Shown here: positions 16,263-22,313 of the stretch, piece by piece
How positions within the stretch are numbered: the stretch's first letter is position 1
Layout of the letters: each line of letters begins with the position of its first letter
DNA from: a virus
Virus record (IMG/VR): IMGVR_UViG_3300037189_018230
Coordinates: 1-39,184 of that record
Length of the DNA stretch: 39,184 nt
Strand: one strand, 5' to 3'
Program-made: the position numbers and the translations under genes
Notes under the pieces: generated by a model
What the model was told of the DNA's origin: nothing
The model's input: the letters and a program-made list of their open reading frames with translations, nothing else
Database searches by the model: none

Positions 16263-17195
16263 CGCCTCGTCCATCTGGACATCGCCGCAGGCATCGGTTG
16301 CGGCCCTTGGATCGCCCTTCACGAACACCAGCACGTTCTGGTGAGTCTTCCCCAGCTTTCGGGACACAGAGAACTGTTTCCCCACGCGGATAGCCAGTGA
16401 GGCGGCGGGCGTTATCAGGATGGCCTCGTTGTAGAGCCGTGCGCCGGCATCCTGAAAAGCTGCGATGGTGTCCGAGACAAAGTTCAGGTACATGCCGCGC
16501 CTGTCCCGCACATCGCCCACCACAAAGCAGGCAAACCGATCAGGCCGCAGCATGGATACCGACCGGGCGATGATTTCGCGGTAGGCCTCCAGGAACTCCG
16601 GGTATCCCATCGTCGAAATGTCGGCCGGGTCATCGGAATAGACCTCAAGGTCGGCATACGGCGGGCACGAGAAAATGAAGTCCGCTTCCACCCCAGCGCA
16701 ATGCCGGTCAATCATCCGGCTGTCACCGCAGTTCCAGACCGGGGAAATGTCGCCATCCGCACCGATTTCCTGCCACTGCTGCCGGTTCGCTTCGACCTGT
16801 TCGGCCCTGATGTCGCAGCCGACATACTGCCGCCCTGTTTTCGCCGCGACGACACCGCGCACAGACCCGCCGGAAAACGGATCGAGGATCAGGCCGCCGG
16901 GCGGGCAAAACCAGCGGTAAGCCAGCTCGCACATCACCGGGTCGAAGATGCTGGTGCCGTTCTGCACCTTCACGTCCGGGTTTGCGTCCAGGAACTCGCG
17001 CCACGTCACGTCATGGCCGACCTTCGCCTCATAGTCGTTTTTCGCGGCATAGACGGCCGGTGGCTGCGATGAAACCGAGAACGTCAGCAACGCCTCGCGC
17101 CCGGCTTCGGAACGCAAGCCCATTTTCAGCCAGGCCTCCTTGCGCTCCATCCACCAGCCACGGCGGGCATCCAGAACAGAGAAAGGCACGACCAT
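16239..17195 (-). CDS. DNA amino-methyltransferase half of a split ParB-methyltransferase
   Basis: 318 aa. Motif I DPFSGGSVRG (105-114) binds S-adenosylmethionine, and FSCPPYADLEV (175-185) is the catalytic motif IV, a SPPY-type variant pointing to N6-adenine or N4-cytosine methylation. The frame stays open upstream of the ATG at 17195 to 17318 and there encodes GFDADEIGQISKAL and SLADRF, the usual linker after a ParB domain. The N-terminal ParB domain lies in the other frame, so this was probably one protein of about 490 aa. Whether the methyltransferase is made alone from 17195 is unknown. Confidence 0.8.
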   Translation of the reverse strand: MVVPFSVLDARRGWWMERKEAWLKMGLRSEAGREALLTFSVSSQPPAVYAAKNDYEAKVGHDVTWREFLDANPDVKVQNGTSIFDPVMCELAYRWFCPPGGLILDPFSGGSVRGVVAAKTGRQYVGCDIRAEQVEANRQQWQEIGADGDISPVWNCGDSRMIDRHCAGVEADFIFSCPPYADLEVYSDDPADISTMGYPEFLEAYREIIARSVSMLRPDRFACFVVGDVRDRRGMYLNFVSDTIAAFQDAGARLYNEAILITPAASLAIRVGKQFSVSRKLGKTHQNVLVFVKGDPRAATDACGDVQMDEALFAESID

Positions 17196-17713
17196 GAAGC
17201 GGTCGGCAAGCGACTTGCTCGCTTCCTCGCGCTGCTGCTCCGGTGTCTCGGTGGTAAGCGCCTTGGAAATCTGACCGATTTCGTCAGCATCGAAGCCCTC
17301 AGAGCCAGATCGAACTCAGCCTCGGCGAGTCCTTCCAGTTCCAGCGACAGCAACTCCTGATCCCAGCCCGATTCCTCGGCAACGCGGTTGTCCAGAATCC
17401 GGTACGCCCGTTTCTGGCTTTCCGTCAGCCCTTCCTTCGCCAGCACCGGGGCGGTGCTCGTATCCGGCCAGCCGGGTATCGTCCAGCCGTGTTTGAGGAT
17501 GCGCTGCGCCGCCAGCAGGCGGCCGTGGCCAGCGATAACTTCGCCGTGCTCGTCGGTCAGGATCGGGAACGTCCATCCAAACTCGCGCAGGCTGGAAACC
17601 AGCTTTGCAAGCTGTTCCTCGCCGTGTTGCTTCGGGTTGCGGGCGTAGGGGGCCAGGGCTTCAAGCGGCCGGGCCTCGATCTGGAGAGATTGGGAGTGCA
17701 GGAGTGCGTCCAT
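17126..17713 (-). CDS. ParB-domain half, frameshifted at residue 138
   Basis: 195 aa. Residues 10-130 are a ParB/Srx-like domain: ARNPKQHGEEQL, then HGEVIAGHGRLLAAQ and AYRILDNRVAEESGWD. Such domains are commonly fused to phage DNA methyltransferases and may help with target recognition. From residue 139 the sequence turns into Arg/Ser/Pro-rich nonsense, because the true continuation is one frame away. A single missing base near 17298 restores the reading ...FDLAL-T-GFDADE. The start at 17713 lies inside the com gene, overlapping it by 53 bases; only a weak AAGG precedes it, so translation likely depends on com. Confidence 0.78.
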   Translation of the reverse strand: MDALLHSQSLQIEARPLEALAPYARNPKQHGEEQLAKLVSSLREFGWTFPILTDEHGEVIAGHGRLLAAQRILKHGWTIPGWPDTSTAPVLAKEGLTESQKRAYRILDNRVAEESGWDQELLSLELEGLAEAEFDLALRASMLTKSVRFPRRLPPRHRSSSARKRASRLPTASWSCLSLFWMPAVAGGWSARRPG

Positions 17714-17873
17714 AGCCTTGCGTCGGTGGTTCGACGCTCGGTGGGCGTTCCTGCACGGCGCTCGTGGCGCTCAACTGGTTGAATGTCCCGCAGCGCGGGC
17801 ATTTGATGTTCAAACGGGCGAAAATTGCTTCTGCCAGCTTCTTGTTGCACTGGCCACATCGAATTTCTTGCAT
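17661..17873 (-). CDS. com: Com-like zinc-finger translational regulator
   Basis: 70 aa, starting at the ATG at 17873 (IRCGQCNKKLAEA). Cys6, Cys9, Cys25 and Cys28 form a four-cysteine zinc finger, and the core IRCxxCNK...IKCPRC matches Mu Com. In Mu, Com binds an RNA hairpin and opens the ribosome site of the DNA-modification gene mom. Here the overlapping downstream gene is a ParB-methyltransferase, an analogous layout. The C-terminal 40 residues are Pro/Ser-rich and probably disordered. The AGGA ribosome site lies partly in a hairpin. Confidence 0.82.
   Translation of the reverse strand: MQEIRCGQCNKKLAEAIFARLNIKCPRCGTFNQLSATSAVQERPPSVEPPTQGYGRTPALPISPDRGPAA
17696..17756 (-). promoter_or_regulatory. 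structured translation-start region of the ParB gene
   Basis: On the transcript, GTGCAGGA (17749-17756) and TCCTGCAC (17696-17703) form a perfect eight-base outer stem around the start. Inside, GCGTCG (17732-17737) pairs with CGACGC (17720-17725) just before the AAGG/ATG. The same GCGTC can instead pair with GACGC right after the ATG (17706-17710), burying the site. This resembles the Com-controlled switch of Mu mom. Function is inferred. Confidence 0.5.
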
Positions 17874-17881
17874 TTTGCGAG

Positions 17882-17901
17882 TCCTATCGTTGGGTGATAG
17901 G
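17882..17901 (-). promoter_or_regulatory. hairpin over the com ribosome-binding site
   Basis: CCTATC (17896-17901 on the transcript) pairs with GATAGG (17883-17888) across a seven-base loop. The AGGA Shine-Dalgarno of com, eight bases from its ATG, overlaps the second arm. The structure could limit com translation. Confidence 0.45.
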
Positions 17902-18037
17902 CTTTGGCCCGCCACGCGCGTGGTGGGGGAGCCTTGGCCAAGACTCGCAGGTCTGTTCTGCGTGTTGCGGCGGCTGCCGGGGTGTTCCTAGCACCTCGGC
18001 GGTCGCTCTCTCTTCTTTCCTCCCGAAGCTCCGGCGG

Positions 18038-18076
18038 AAAACAAAATGCCCCGCCGGCACGAGGCCGAACGGGGCA
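18038..18076 (-). terminator. leftward rho-independent terminator
   Basis: TGCCCCG (18047-18053) pairs with CGGGGCA (18070-18076); on the minus strand the stem is followed by TTTTGTTTT. It is the second of two terminators after the early operon and would protect com and late genes from early transcription unless antiterminated. Confidence 0.75.
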
Positions 18077-18104
18077 CCAACTCACCGCAAGGAGACCAAA
18101 AGCA

Positions 18105-18133
18105 AAAGCCCGCATGGATTAGATGCGGGCTTT
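18105..18133 (-). terminator. leftward rho-independent terminator, long stem
   Basis: A perfect eleven-base stem (AAAGCCCGCAT / ATGCGGGCTTT) with a seven-base loop is followed on the minus strand by TTTTGCTTTTGG. It ends the early operon 54 bases after its last gene. Symmetry makes weak rightward activity possible. Confidence 0.8.
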
Positions 18134-18186
18134 GGACGGAATTACTTCGAGAATGGGGCGAATTAGACCCATTTGTTGAAACGCTG

Positions 18187-18804
18187 TCAAGCCCCCTGGG
18201 CATAATTCATATCAGGCTCGACCAGGCCATCTGCCATGAACGCAGGCTCCAATCGGTTGATCGCCATTTTTTCGAGCACTTCCAGCTTCCCCCTCACCCG
18301 CTTCAATGCATAGGCATAGGTCGAATGATCGAGGCCGAAGTTTTCGGCCATCTGCCTGAACGTCACGTCGACCACGCGCTTATCAACGGCACGGGCCACC
18401 AGCAGATCGACGGCCAGCGGGTTGAAGTTCGAGAAGGACGGCGCCAGCCAGTCGCCCAAGCGCATGATTGCGTCGTACCGCTCGCGGGAAAACACCGGCT
18501 TGCGCTGCCCGTCAGCGAGGATGATTTCGTTGATGCCGTACCTGGCCTGCACAGCCCATGCTTCCGGGGCTGGCAACCGGTCACGAACAGCGGCGCGGAT
18601 CATCGAGCATTGCGCCCGAACCTCCAGGGCATTCAGCCCGCCGAAATTCACCGTCGACGGCTCGCCGGTATTCCACAGGCCCAGCTCCATCATGATGATT
18701 CGCATGGCCTTGGACATGATGCTTTCGACAGACACCTCGTAGGCTTCGATGAGGTACGCAAAGTGCAGCGCCTGCGACGTTGAGCGAAAAATGGCTTGAT
18801 TCAT
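18187..18804 (-). CDS. possible late-gene regulator (last early gene)
   Basis: 205 aa, starting at the ATG at 18804 that overlaps the previous gene's stop. The C-terminal region (TFRQMAENFGLDHSTYAYALKRVRG, residues about 150-175) looks like a helix-turn-helix of the sigma region 4 type; the N-terminal 140 residues are helical and unknown. Being the last gene of the early operon, just before terminators and the late region, fits a Q-like antiterminator or activator. I do not recognise a named family, so that role is positional inference. Confidence 0.65.
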   Translation of the reverse strand: MNQAIFRSTSQALHFAYLIEAYEVSVESIMSKAMRIIMMELGLWNTGEPSTVNFGGLNALEVRAQCSMIRAAVRDRLPAPEAWAVQARYGINEIILADGQRKPVFSRERYDAIMRLGDWLAPSFSNFNPLAVDLLVARAVDKRVVDVTFRQMAENFGLDHSTYAYALKRVRGKLEVLEKMAINRLEPAFMADGLVEPDMNYAQGA

Positions 18805-19007
18805 GCAGTCTCCCTGTAGTCCTTGCAGCGCCGGCCGTGGTTCCGGCGCTTTCCGTTCTTGTCCTTTGCCGTGCAGATGGTCACGGCGGTACCGAACGCG
18901 ACGGCATGCACCTGGTGGATGCAGCCGCGACACGTCCGCGCTTCCTCGGCGAGCAGAATTTCCAGTGGGTCGCGGAACATCATCCGGGAAGGAATCTCAC
19001 GCCGCAT
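18801..19007 (-). CDS. small Cys-containing early protein
   Basis: 68 aa, start chosen at the ATG at 19007, which overlaps the RusA stop (TGATG); longer upstream frame is out of family style. Contains EEARTCRGCIHQV, then TICTA and RRCKDY, a C-x2-C plus two further Cys that may bind zinc. Very basic end (KNGKRRNHGRRCKDYRE). Similar small proteins are common beside RusA in phages; function unknown. Confidence 0.68.
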   Translation of the reverse strand: MRREIPSRMMFRDPLEILLAEEARTCRGCIHQVHAVAFGTAVTICTAKDKNGKRRNHGRRCKDYRETA

Positions 19008-19441
19008 CAGGCAGCCCCCACCGGCAGCTCGCGCACGATGACGACGACGCCAGGCGTCTCCGCATACCGCTTGCGCTTGGAAACCTCGACCACCTGAACG
19101 TCGTCCTTCCAGACAACCCCGTTCATGCCGTCGAAGATGGCCTTTTCCACGTTGTCGATGTCTGGCTTCTTTGTCGGCGCCACTTCGCCACGGCTCGCCA
19201 TACCCTGGCGCTTGAGCGACCACGAAACGGGGATCGGCAACCGGATGTCGAGCTGCACGGACACCGCCCCCAAAAACAGCGAGCGGCCGTTCATGGCCGC
19301 CTGTGCTGAATGGGCTACCAGCCCCTCGTAGTTCACCGTTTTCTCCGGGGTGTAGACGCGGGCGAATTTCCCCCGAGCATCAACCTTTGGCCGCCCTTTG
19401 CCGATTGGCTGGCCAGGAATCACGAACATGACTTCTTCCAT
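19007..19441 (-). CDS. rusA: RusA-family Holliday junction resolvase
   Basis: 144 aa, starting MEEVMFVIPGQPIGKGRPKV at 19441. Family features are the N-terminal GQPIGKGRPK, the KKPDIDNVEKAIFDGMNGVVWKDDVQV core (residues about 92-118) with the catalytic Asp triad (DID...D...DD), and a C-terminal V-E-V-S-K-R pattern. It cuts branched DNA late in replication and recombination to make packageable DNA. It is coupled to genes on both sides by overlaps. Confidence 0.92.
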   Translation of the reverse strand: MEEVMFVIPGQPIGKGRPKVDARGKFARVYTPEKTVNYEGLVAHSAQAAMNGRSLFLGAVSVQLDIRLPIPVSWSLKRQGMASRGEVAPTKKPDIDNVEKAIFDGMNGVVWKDDVQVVEVSKRKRYAETPGVVVIVRELPVGAA

Positions 19442-19623
19442 TGCTCCCTCACATCCTCGATCAACTTGCTGAGCGATGCATCGCCCCGCTTTTTCTTCAC
19501 ATCCTCGTAGTACGCCGCCCGCTGTTCGCGTGGCAGCCGCATTGCCCAACGGGCCTCGCATTCCGCCCGCCACGCTTCGCTCCATGTGCAGTTCGGCTTG
19601 TCGCATGGCGCCCGCCCGCACAT
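19420..19623 (-). CDS. small conserved early phage protein
   Basis: 67 aa, ATG at 19623 overlapping the DnaC-like stop (TGATG). Begins MCGRAPCDKPNCTWSEAWR with three Cys in 12 residues, followed by CEARWAMRLP and a helical Lys-rich C-terminus. This arrangement is often seen between dnaC-like and rusA genes. Possibly zinc-binding; no function known to me. Confidence 0.7.
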   Translation of the reverse strand: MCGRAPCDKPNCTWSEAWRAECEARWAMRLPREQRAAYYEDVKKKRGDASLSKLIEDVREQWKKSCS

Positions 19624-20417
19624 CAGGCCTCGCAGGCCGACGACGGGCGGGAACGCCAGCTCGGCCAATCGAACACAACGACCTCGCCGCCGTCTTCGCG
19701 CAGACGGTCGAACACACGCTCGCCGAGGAAATCGCGCACCTCGTCGGCCGTCAGGTTGGAAAGCAGCAGCGTCGGGCGGCGCTTCTCGTACCGTTCGTTC
19801 AACACATCGAACAGGATCAGCTTCTCGGTTTCCGAGCCGAACTGGACGCCCACCTCGTCAAGGATCAGCAGGTCGGGGAATGCCAGCGCGGCGATTGCTT
19901 CGCTTTCGCTCTCCCGGCTGTCGCGGCTCCATGTGTCCTTGACGCGGCGAATGGCGCGCATGACCGTGGTGAAAAGCACCGTGCGGTTGTCGCGGTGCAT
20001 GATCCGCAGACCGATACCAACGGCCAGATGGTTTTTCCCGGTACCGGGCTTGCCGATGAACAGCGCGCTGCGCCCGGTGGCGAGCACATCGTCGAACCGG
20101 TCGGCGTATTCCGTGGCAAAGGCCAAGGCCATCGCCTGGCCTTCCGTCTCGGCCACGTAGCTCTGGAGGCTGCGATTGCGGAACCGTTCGGGGATGCCGG
20201 CTTCGCCGACTTTGCGCTGCCATGCCTGCCGGCGGGCTTCGCGCTCCCTGGCTTCCGCCTCGATGCGCTCTGCCTCGATGCGATCGGCTTCACACGCCGG
20301 GCACTTCGACCAGATCGATCCGATGAAGCAACGGCTCTCATACGCGCCGTGCTTGAGGCAATCGGCCGGCTTGGTTTTCGGTTGGGCATGAATGCCCATT
20401 TCTGCGATGGAATTCAC
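19623..20417 (-). CDS. DnaC-like helicase loader ATPase
   Basis: 264 aa. A Cys/His cluster (C20, H23, C30, C39, C42) may bind zinc at the N-terminus. The AAA+ core has Walker A GKPGTGKN (123-130; the usual Thr/Ser after Lys is Asn here), Walker B LLILDEVG (183-190) and LLLSNLTADEVRDFLGERVFDRL (217-239) as sensor and arginine-finger region. It loads the host replicative helicase at the phage origin. The gene overlaps the initiator upstream by four bases. The Asn in place of Thr/Ser in Walker A is notable and may reflect real divergence. Confidence 0.9.
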   Translation of the reverse strand: MNSIAEMGIHAQPKTKPADCLKHGAYESRCFIGSIWSKCPACEADRIEAERIEAEAREREARRQAWQRKVGEAGIPERFRNRSLQSYVAETEGQAMALAFATEYADRFDDVLATGRSALFIGKPGTGKNHLAVGIGLRIMHRDNRTVLFTTVMRAIRRVKDTWSRDSRESESEAIAALAFPDLLILDEVGVQFGSETEKLILFDVLNERYEKRRPTLLLSNLTADEVRDFLGERVFDRLREDGGEVVVFDWPSWRSRPSSACEA

Positions 20418-21205
20418 AGCTTTCCCCCTTTGCCGTAGTCGCGGCTGTCGAAGTTTTCAGCGGCAGGCCTGCGCTTCGTCGCGCCGGTCTGCTGCGGCTT
20501 GGATTGGTCGTTGAGAATCGGGACGAGGTAGTTCAGGTGAATGCGCTCGTTGGGCTTCCGCTCCTTGGCGATTTCGGCCACGGCTATGATTTCCTCGTCG
20601 GAGAATCGGCCCAGCAGATCGAGCAGAACAGGCATGTGCGGAGCGGCATCAATGCTGTGCTCGCGCAGCTTCCGGCAGAGAACGCCTGCCCGTGTCGGGC
20701 CTTGGGAAGAACCCACCGGGGTGGCGTTGTCGCCATTCGGAGAGACACCACTACTCTCTTCCTCAGGTGGTAATAGATGTGTACTGGTGTCTGGTGACTG
20801 GTGAGCTTTTTCTTGGGTTTCGATTTCCGAACCTAAATAAAACCCGCCGGGTTTTTCTTGGGTTTCGATTTCCGAACCGATTGGGTTTTTCTTGGGCCGC
20901 CCACCCCTTTTCCCGTTTTCCTGCGCAGCTTTTATTTTTGCCTGGGCCTTGACGATTTCTTCCTCGGCTCGCTGGTTGATGTACATGCCGTCGACCAGCG
21001 TGAAGAACTCACCAAGAACAGCATCAACTGCCTGCTTCTCTTCTCGCGTCCTAGCCCTTGCTACCCGATGCGCCTGGTCGGCCGGGATTCCCTGCTCTGT
21101 GCCGTAGTAACGATCAAGCAGCAGACTGTATGCCCCGTGCTCGATCATGGTGAGGTGCGCCGTGTCCTTCGCGTAATCACCAAGGTGGCGCTCGTAGTAG
21201 TTCAT
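20414..21205 (-). CDS. replication initiator, YdaU/DUF1376 type
   Basis: 263 aa, starting MNYYERHLGDYAKDTAHLTM at the ATG at 21205 that overlaps the Dam stop. The N-terminal 80 residues match DUF1376/YdaU proteins (MIEHGAYSLLLDRYYGTEQGIP). The centre carries a duplicated segment, GSEIETQEK twice, in a low-complexity linker, read from DNA repeats at 20807-20878. The C-terminal part (VLLDLLGRFSDEEIIAVAEIAKERKP) resembles a short helical domain that recruits the loader. It lies next to the DnaC-like gene, as lambda O is next to P. Confidence 0.85.
   Translation of the reverse strand: MNYYERHLGDYAKDTAHLTMIEHGAYSLLLDRYYGTEQGIPADQAHRVARARTREEKQAVDAVLGEFFTLVDGMYINQRAEEEIVKAQAKIKAAQENGKRGGRPKKNPIGSEIETQEKPGGFYLGSEIETQEKAHQSPDTSTHLLPPEEESSGVSPNGDNATPVGSSQGPTRAGVLCRKLREHSIDAAPHMPVLLDLLGRFSDEEIIAVAEIAKERKPNERIHLNYLVPILNDQSKPQQTGATKRRPAAENFDSRDYGKGGKL
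20807..20896. repeat. 27-bp direct repeats in the initiator gene (candidate origin iterons)
   Basis: 20807-20833 and 20852-20878 are identical 27-bp copies 45 bp apart; their first 11 bases (TTTTTCTTGGG) recur at 20886-20896. Between the full copies is a palindrome, AAAACCC-GCC-GGGTTTT (20839-20855), and T-rich DNA continues to about 20940. Iterons plus AT-rich DNA in an initiator gene is how lambda ori is built. Origin function is inferred. Confidence 0.6.
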
Positions 21206-22056
21206 CAGAAAAGCCCCCCTCTGCTGATTGACAGGGCTTCTACACATGCCTGGTTGATCCAGACGACTTCTGTTCTGAACAGACCACCGTCGGCTACGTG
21301 ACGCCGCTCGAAACGCTCCCAATCAGCGTACAAGTCGTTGTCGTATAGATCAGATGGGTATCCAGAAAGGACGACCATTCCCTTGGCCGCGTGAAGCACT
21401 TCGGCGAGCTTGCGGTGCTCGTCGTCGCTCATTTCGTGGCGGTAACCCTGTGTCGATTTCGTCCGCCCCTGAATCCCTGTTCTGGTGCTGAACACATACG
21501 GGGGGTCTGCGTAAATCAATGTCGATTCGGTGTCGTACCGCTCGATAACCTCAAGGGCGTCGCGGTGCTCGATGACAACCCCGCGCAGGCGGTTCGTGAA
21601 TGCAGGAATGGCGTCTGGCCATTTGCCCCACTCGATGCTTGGTAGCGCCCGGCTGTGGCATTTGGCGCGGAATCCAGTCCGGCAACTGCGCGTCGCAGAA
21701 TCAGAGCCGTGCCCCATGAAAGAGCGAACGATGGTCTTGTGAGCAGCGTCGATGTCATCAACTGGTTCGCTGTAGCTCGCGTCGAACTCTTCTCGTGAAA
21801 ACGGCGTCAGCTCGACGCGCCGTTTCAGTTCGGCGGCCTTTTCCAGGTCGCGCATCACGCGGAAAACATTGACGATGCGCGAGTCAAGGTCGTTGTAGAC
21901 CTCGGAATTGACGCGATCCTTGAGCAACAAGACGGATGCCGCCCCGCCAAACGGCTCGACGTAGATCTTGTGATCGGGGAAGAACCCAAGAATCCAGGGA
22001 GCGAGGCGAAACTTGCCGCCGTGGTATCGAAGGACGGGGCGTGTTACATCGCTCAT
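21205..22056 (-). CDS. dam: DNA adenine methyltransferase, D12 (Dam) class
   Basis: 283 aa, starting MSDVTRPVLRYHGGK at the ATG at 22056 (ATGA overlap with the upstream gene). YHGGKFRLAPWI (11-22) is motif X, VEPFGGAASVLL (33-44) motif I and YADPPYVF (182-189) the catalytic motif IV of N6-adenine enzymes. The VFRVMRD and FSREEF elements between are standard D12. No partner endonuclease is nearby, so it is an orphan, probably protecting phage DNA or timing replication. The target sequence cannot be inferred. Confidence 0.92.
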   Translation of the reverse strand: MSDVTRPVLRYHGGKFRLAPWILGFFPDHKIYVEPFGGAASVLLLKDRVNSEVYNDLDSRIVNVFRVMRDLEKAAELKRRVELTPFSREEFDASYSEPVDDIDAAHKTIVRSFMGHGSDSATRSCRTGFRAKCHSRALPSIEWGKWPDAIPAFTNRLRGVVIEHRDALEVIERYDTESTLIYADPPYVFSTRTGIQGRTKSTQGYRHEMSDDEHRKLAEVLHAAKGMVVLSGYPSDLYDNDLYADWERFERRHVADGGLFRTEVVWINQACVEALSISRGGLF

Positions 22057-22313
22057 CTTTCGCCCCCGTGCGTCCGGATGATCGGCTTGGCCAGCTCGTC
22101 GGTAATGACTAAAGGCCACATCGGCTCGAATGCTGGATCGAGCATCGTGCGGAGGTAAATGTAGGAGCCGAACACTACCTCGCTCAAGTCCATAAGCCAG
22201 CCAAGCGACCAGTGGCGCGGATCAACATTCGGGCCATCGCTGTCGATGTCGGCGAGGAATACCGGGCAGACCCCAAACCAGCCTTTATGCGTGTAGATGA
22301 CGGTGTTGCTCAT
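22053..22313 (-). CDS. small hypothetical between two methyltransferases
   Basis: 86 aa, starting MSNTVIYTHKGWFGVCPVFLADIDS at 22313 (first 20 residues plus five seen). Trp- and Asp-rich, with GPNVDPRHWSLGWLMDLSE and a hydrophobic stretch LSEVVFGSYIYL. It overlaps both neighbours by four bases, so it is translated with them. No family recognised; possibly accessory to one of the methyltransferases, by context only. Confidence 0.65.
   Translation of the reverse strand: MSNTVIYTHKGWFGVCPVFLADIDSDGPNVDPRHWSLGWLMDLSEVVFGSYIYLRTMLDPAFEPMWPLVITDELAKPIIRTHGGER

Larger units (their letters stand above)
17874..18186. other. gene-free stretch between early and late regions
   Basis: These 313 bases contain the com leader hairpin and two strong leftward terminators (18038-18076 and 18105-18133). 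I see no convincing coding frame and no clear sigma70 promoter for com. A late promoter or antitermination site is expected here but I cannot point to it. Confidence 0.6.

Noticed and set aside
17285-17310. Programmed -1 ribosomal frameshift in the ParB-methyltransferase
   Set aside because: No slippery heptamer or obvious downstream structure; a one-base deletion explains it more simply.
17886-18000. Small leader peptide starting at a GTG before com
   Set aside because: No adequate ribosome-site spacing and Pro/Arg-rich composition; not distinguishable from chance.
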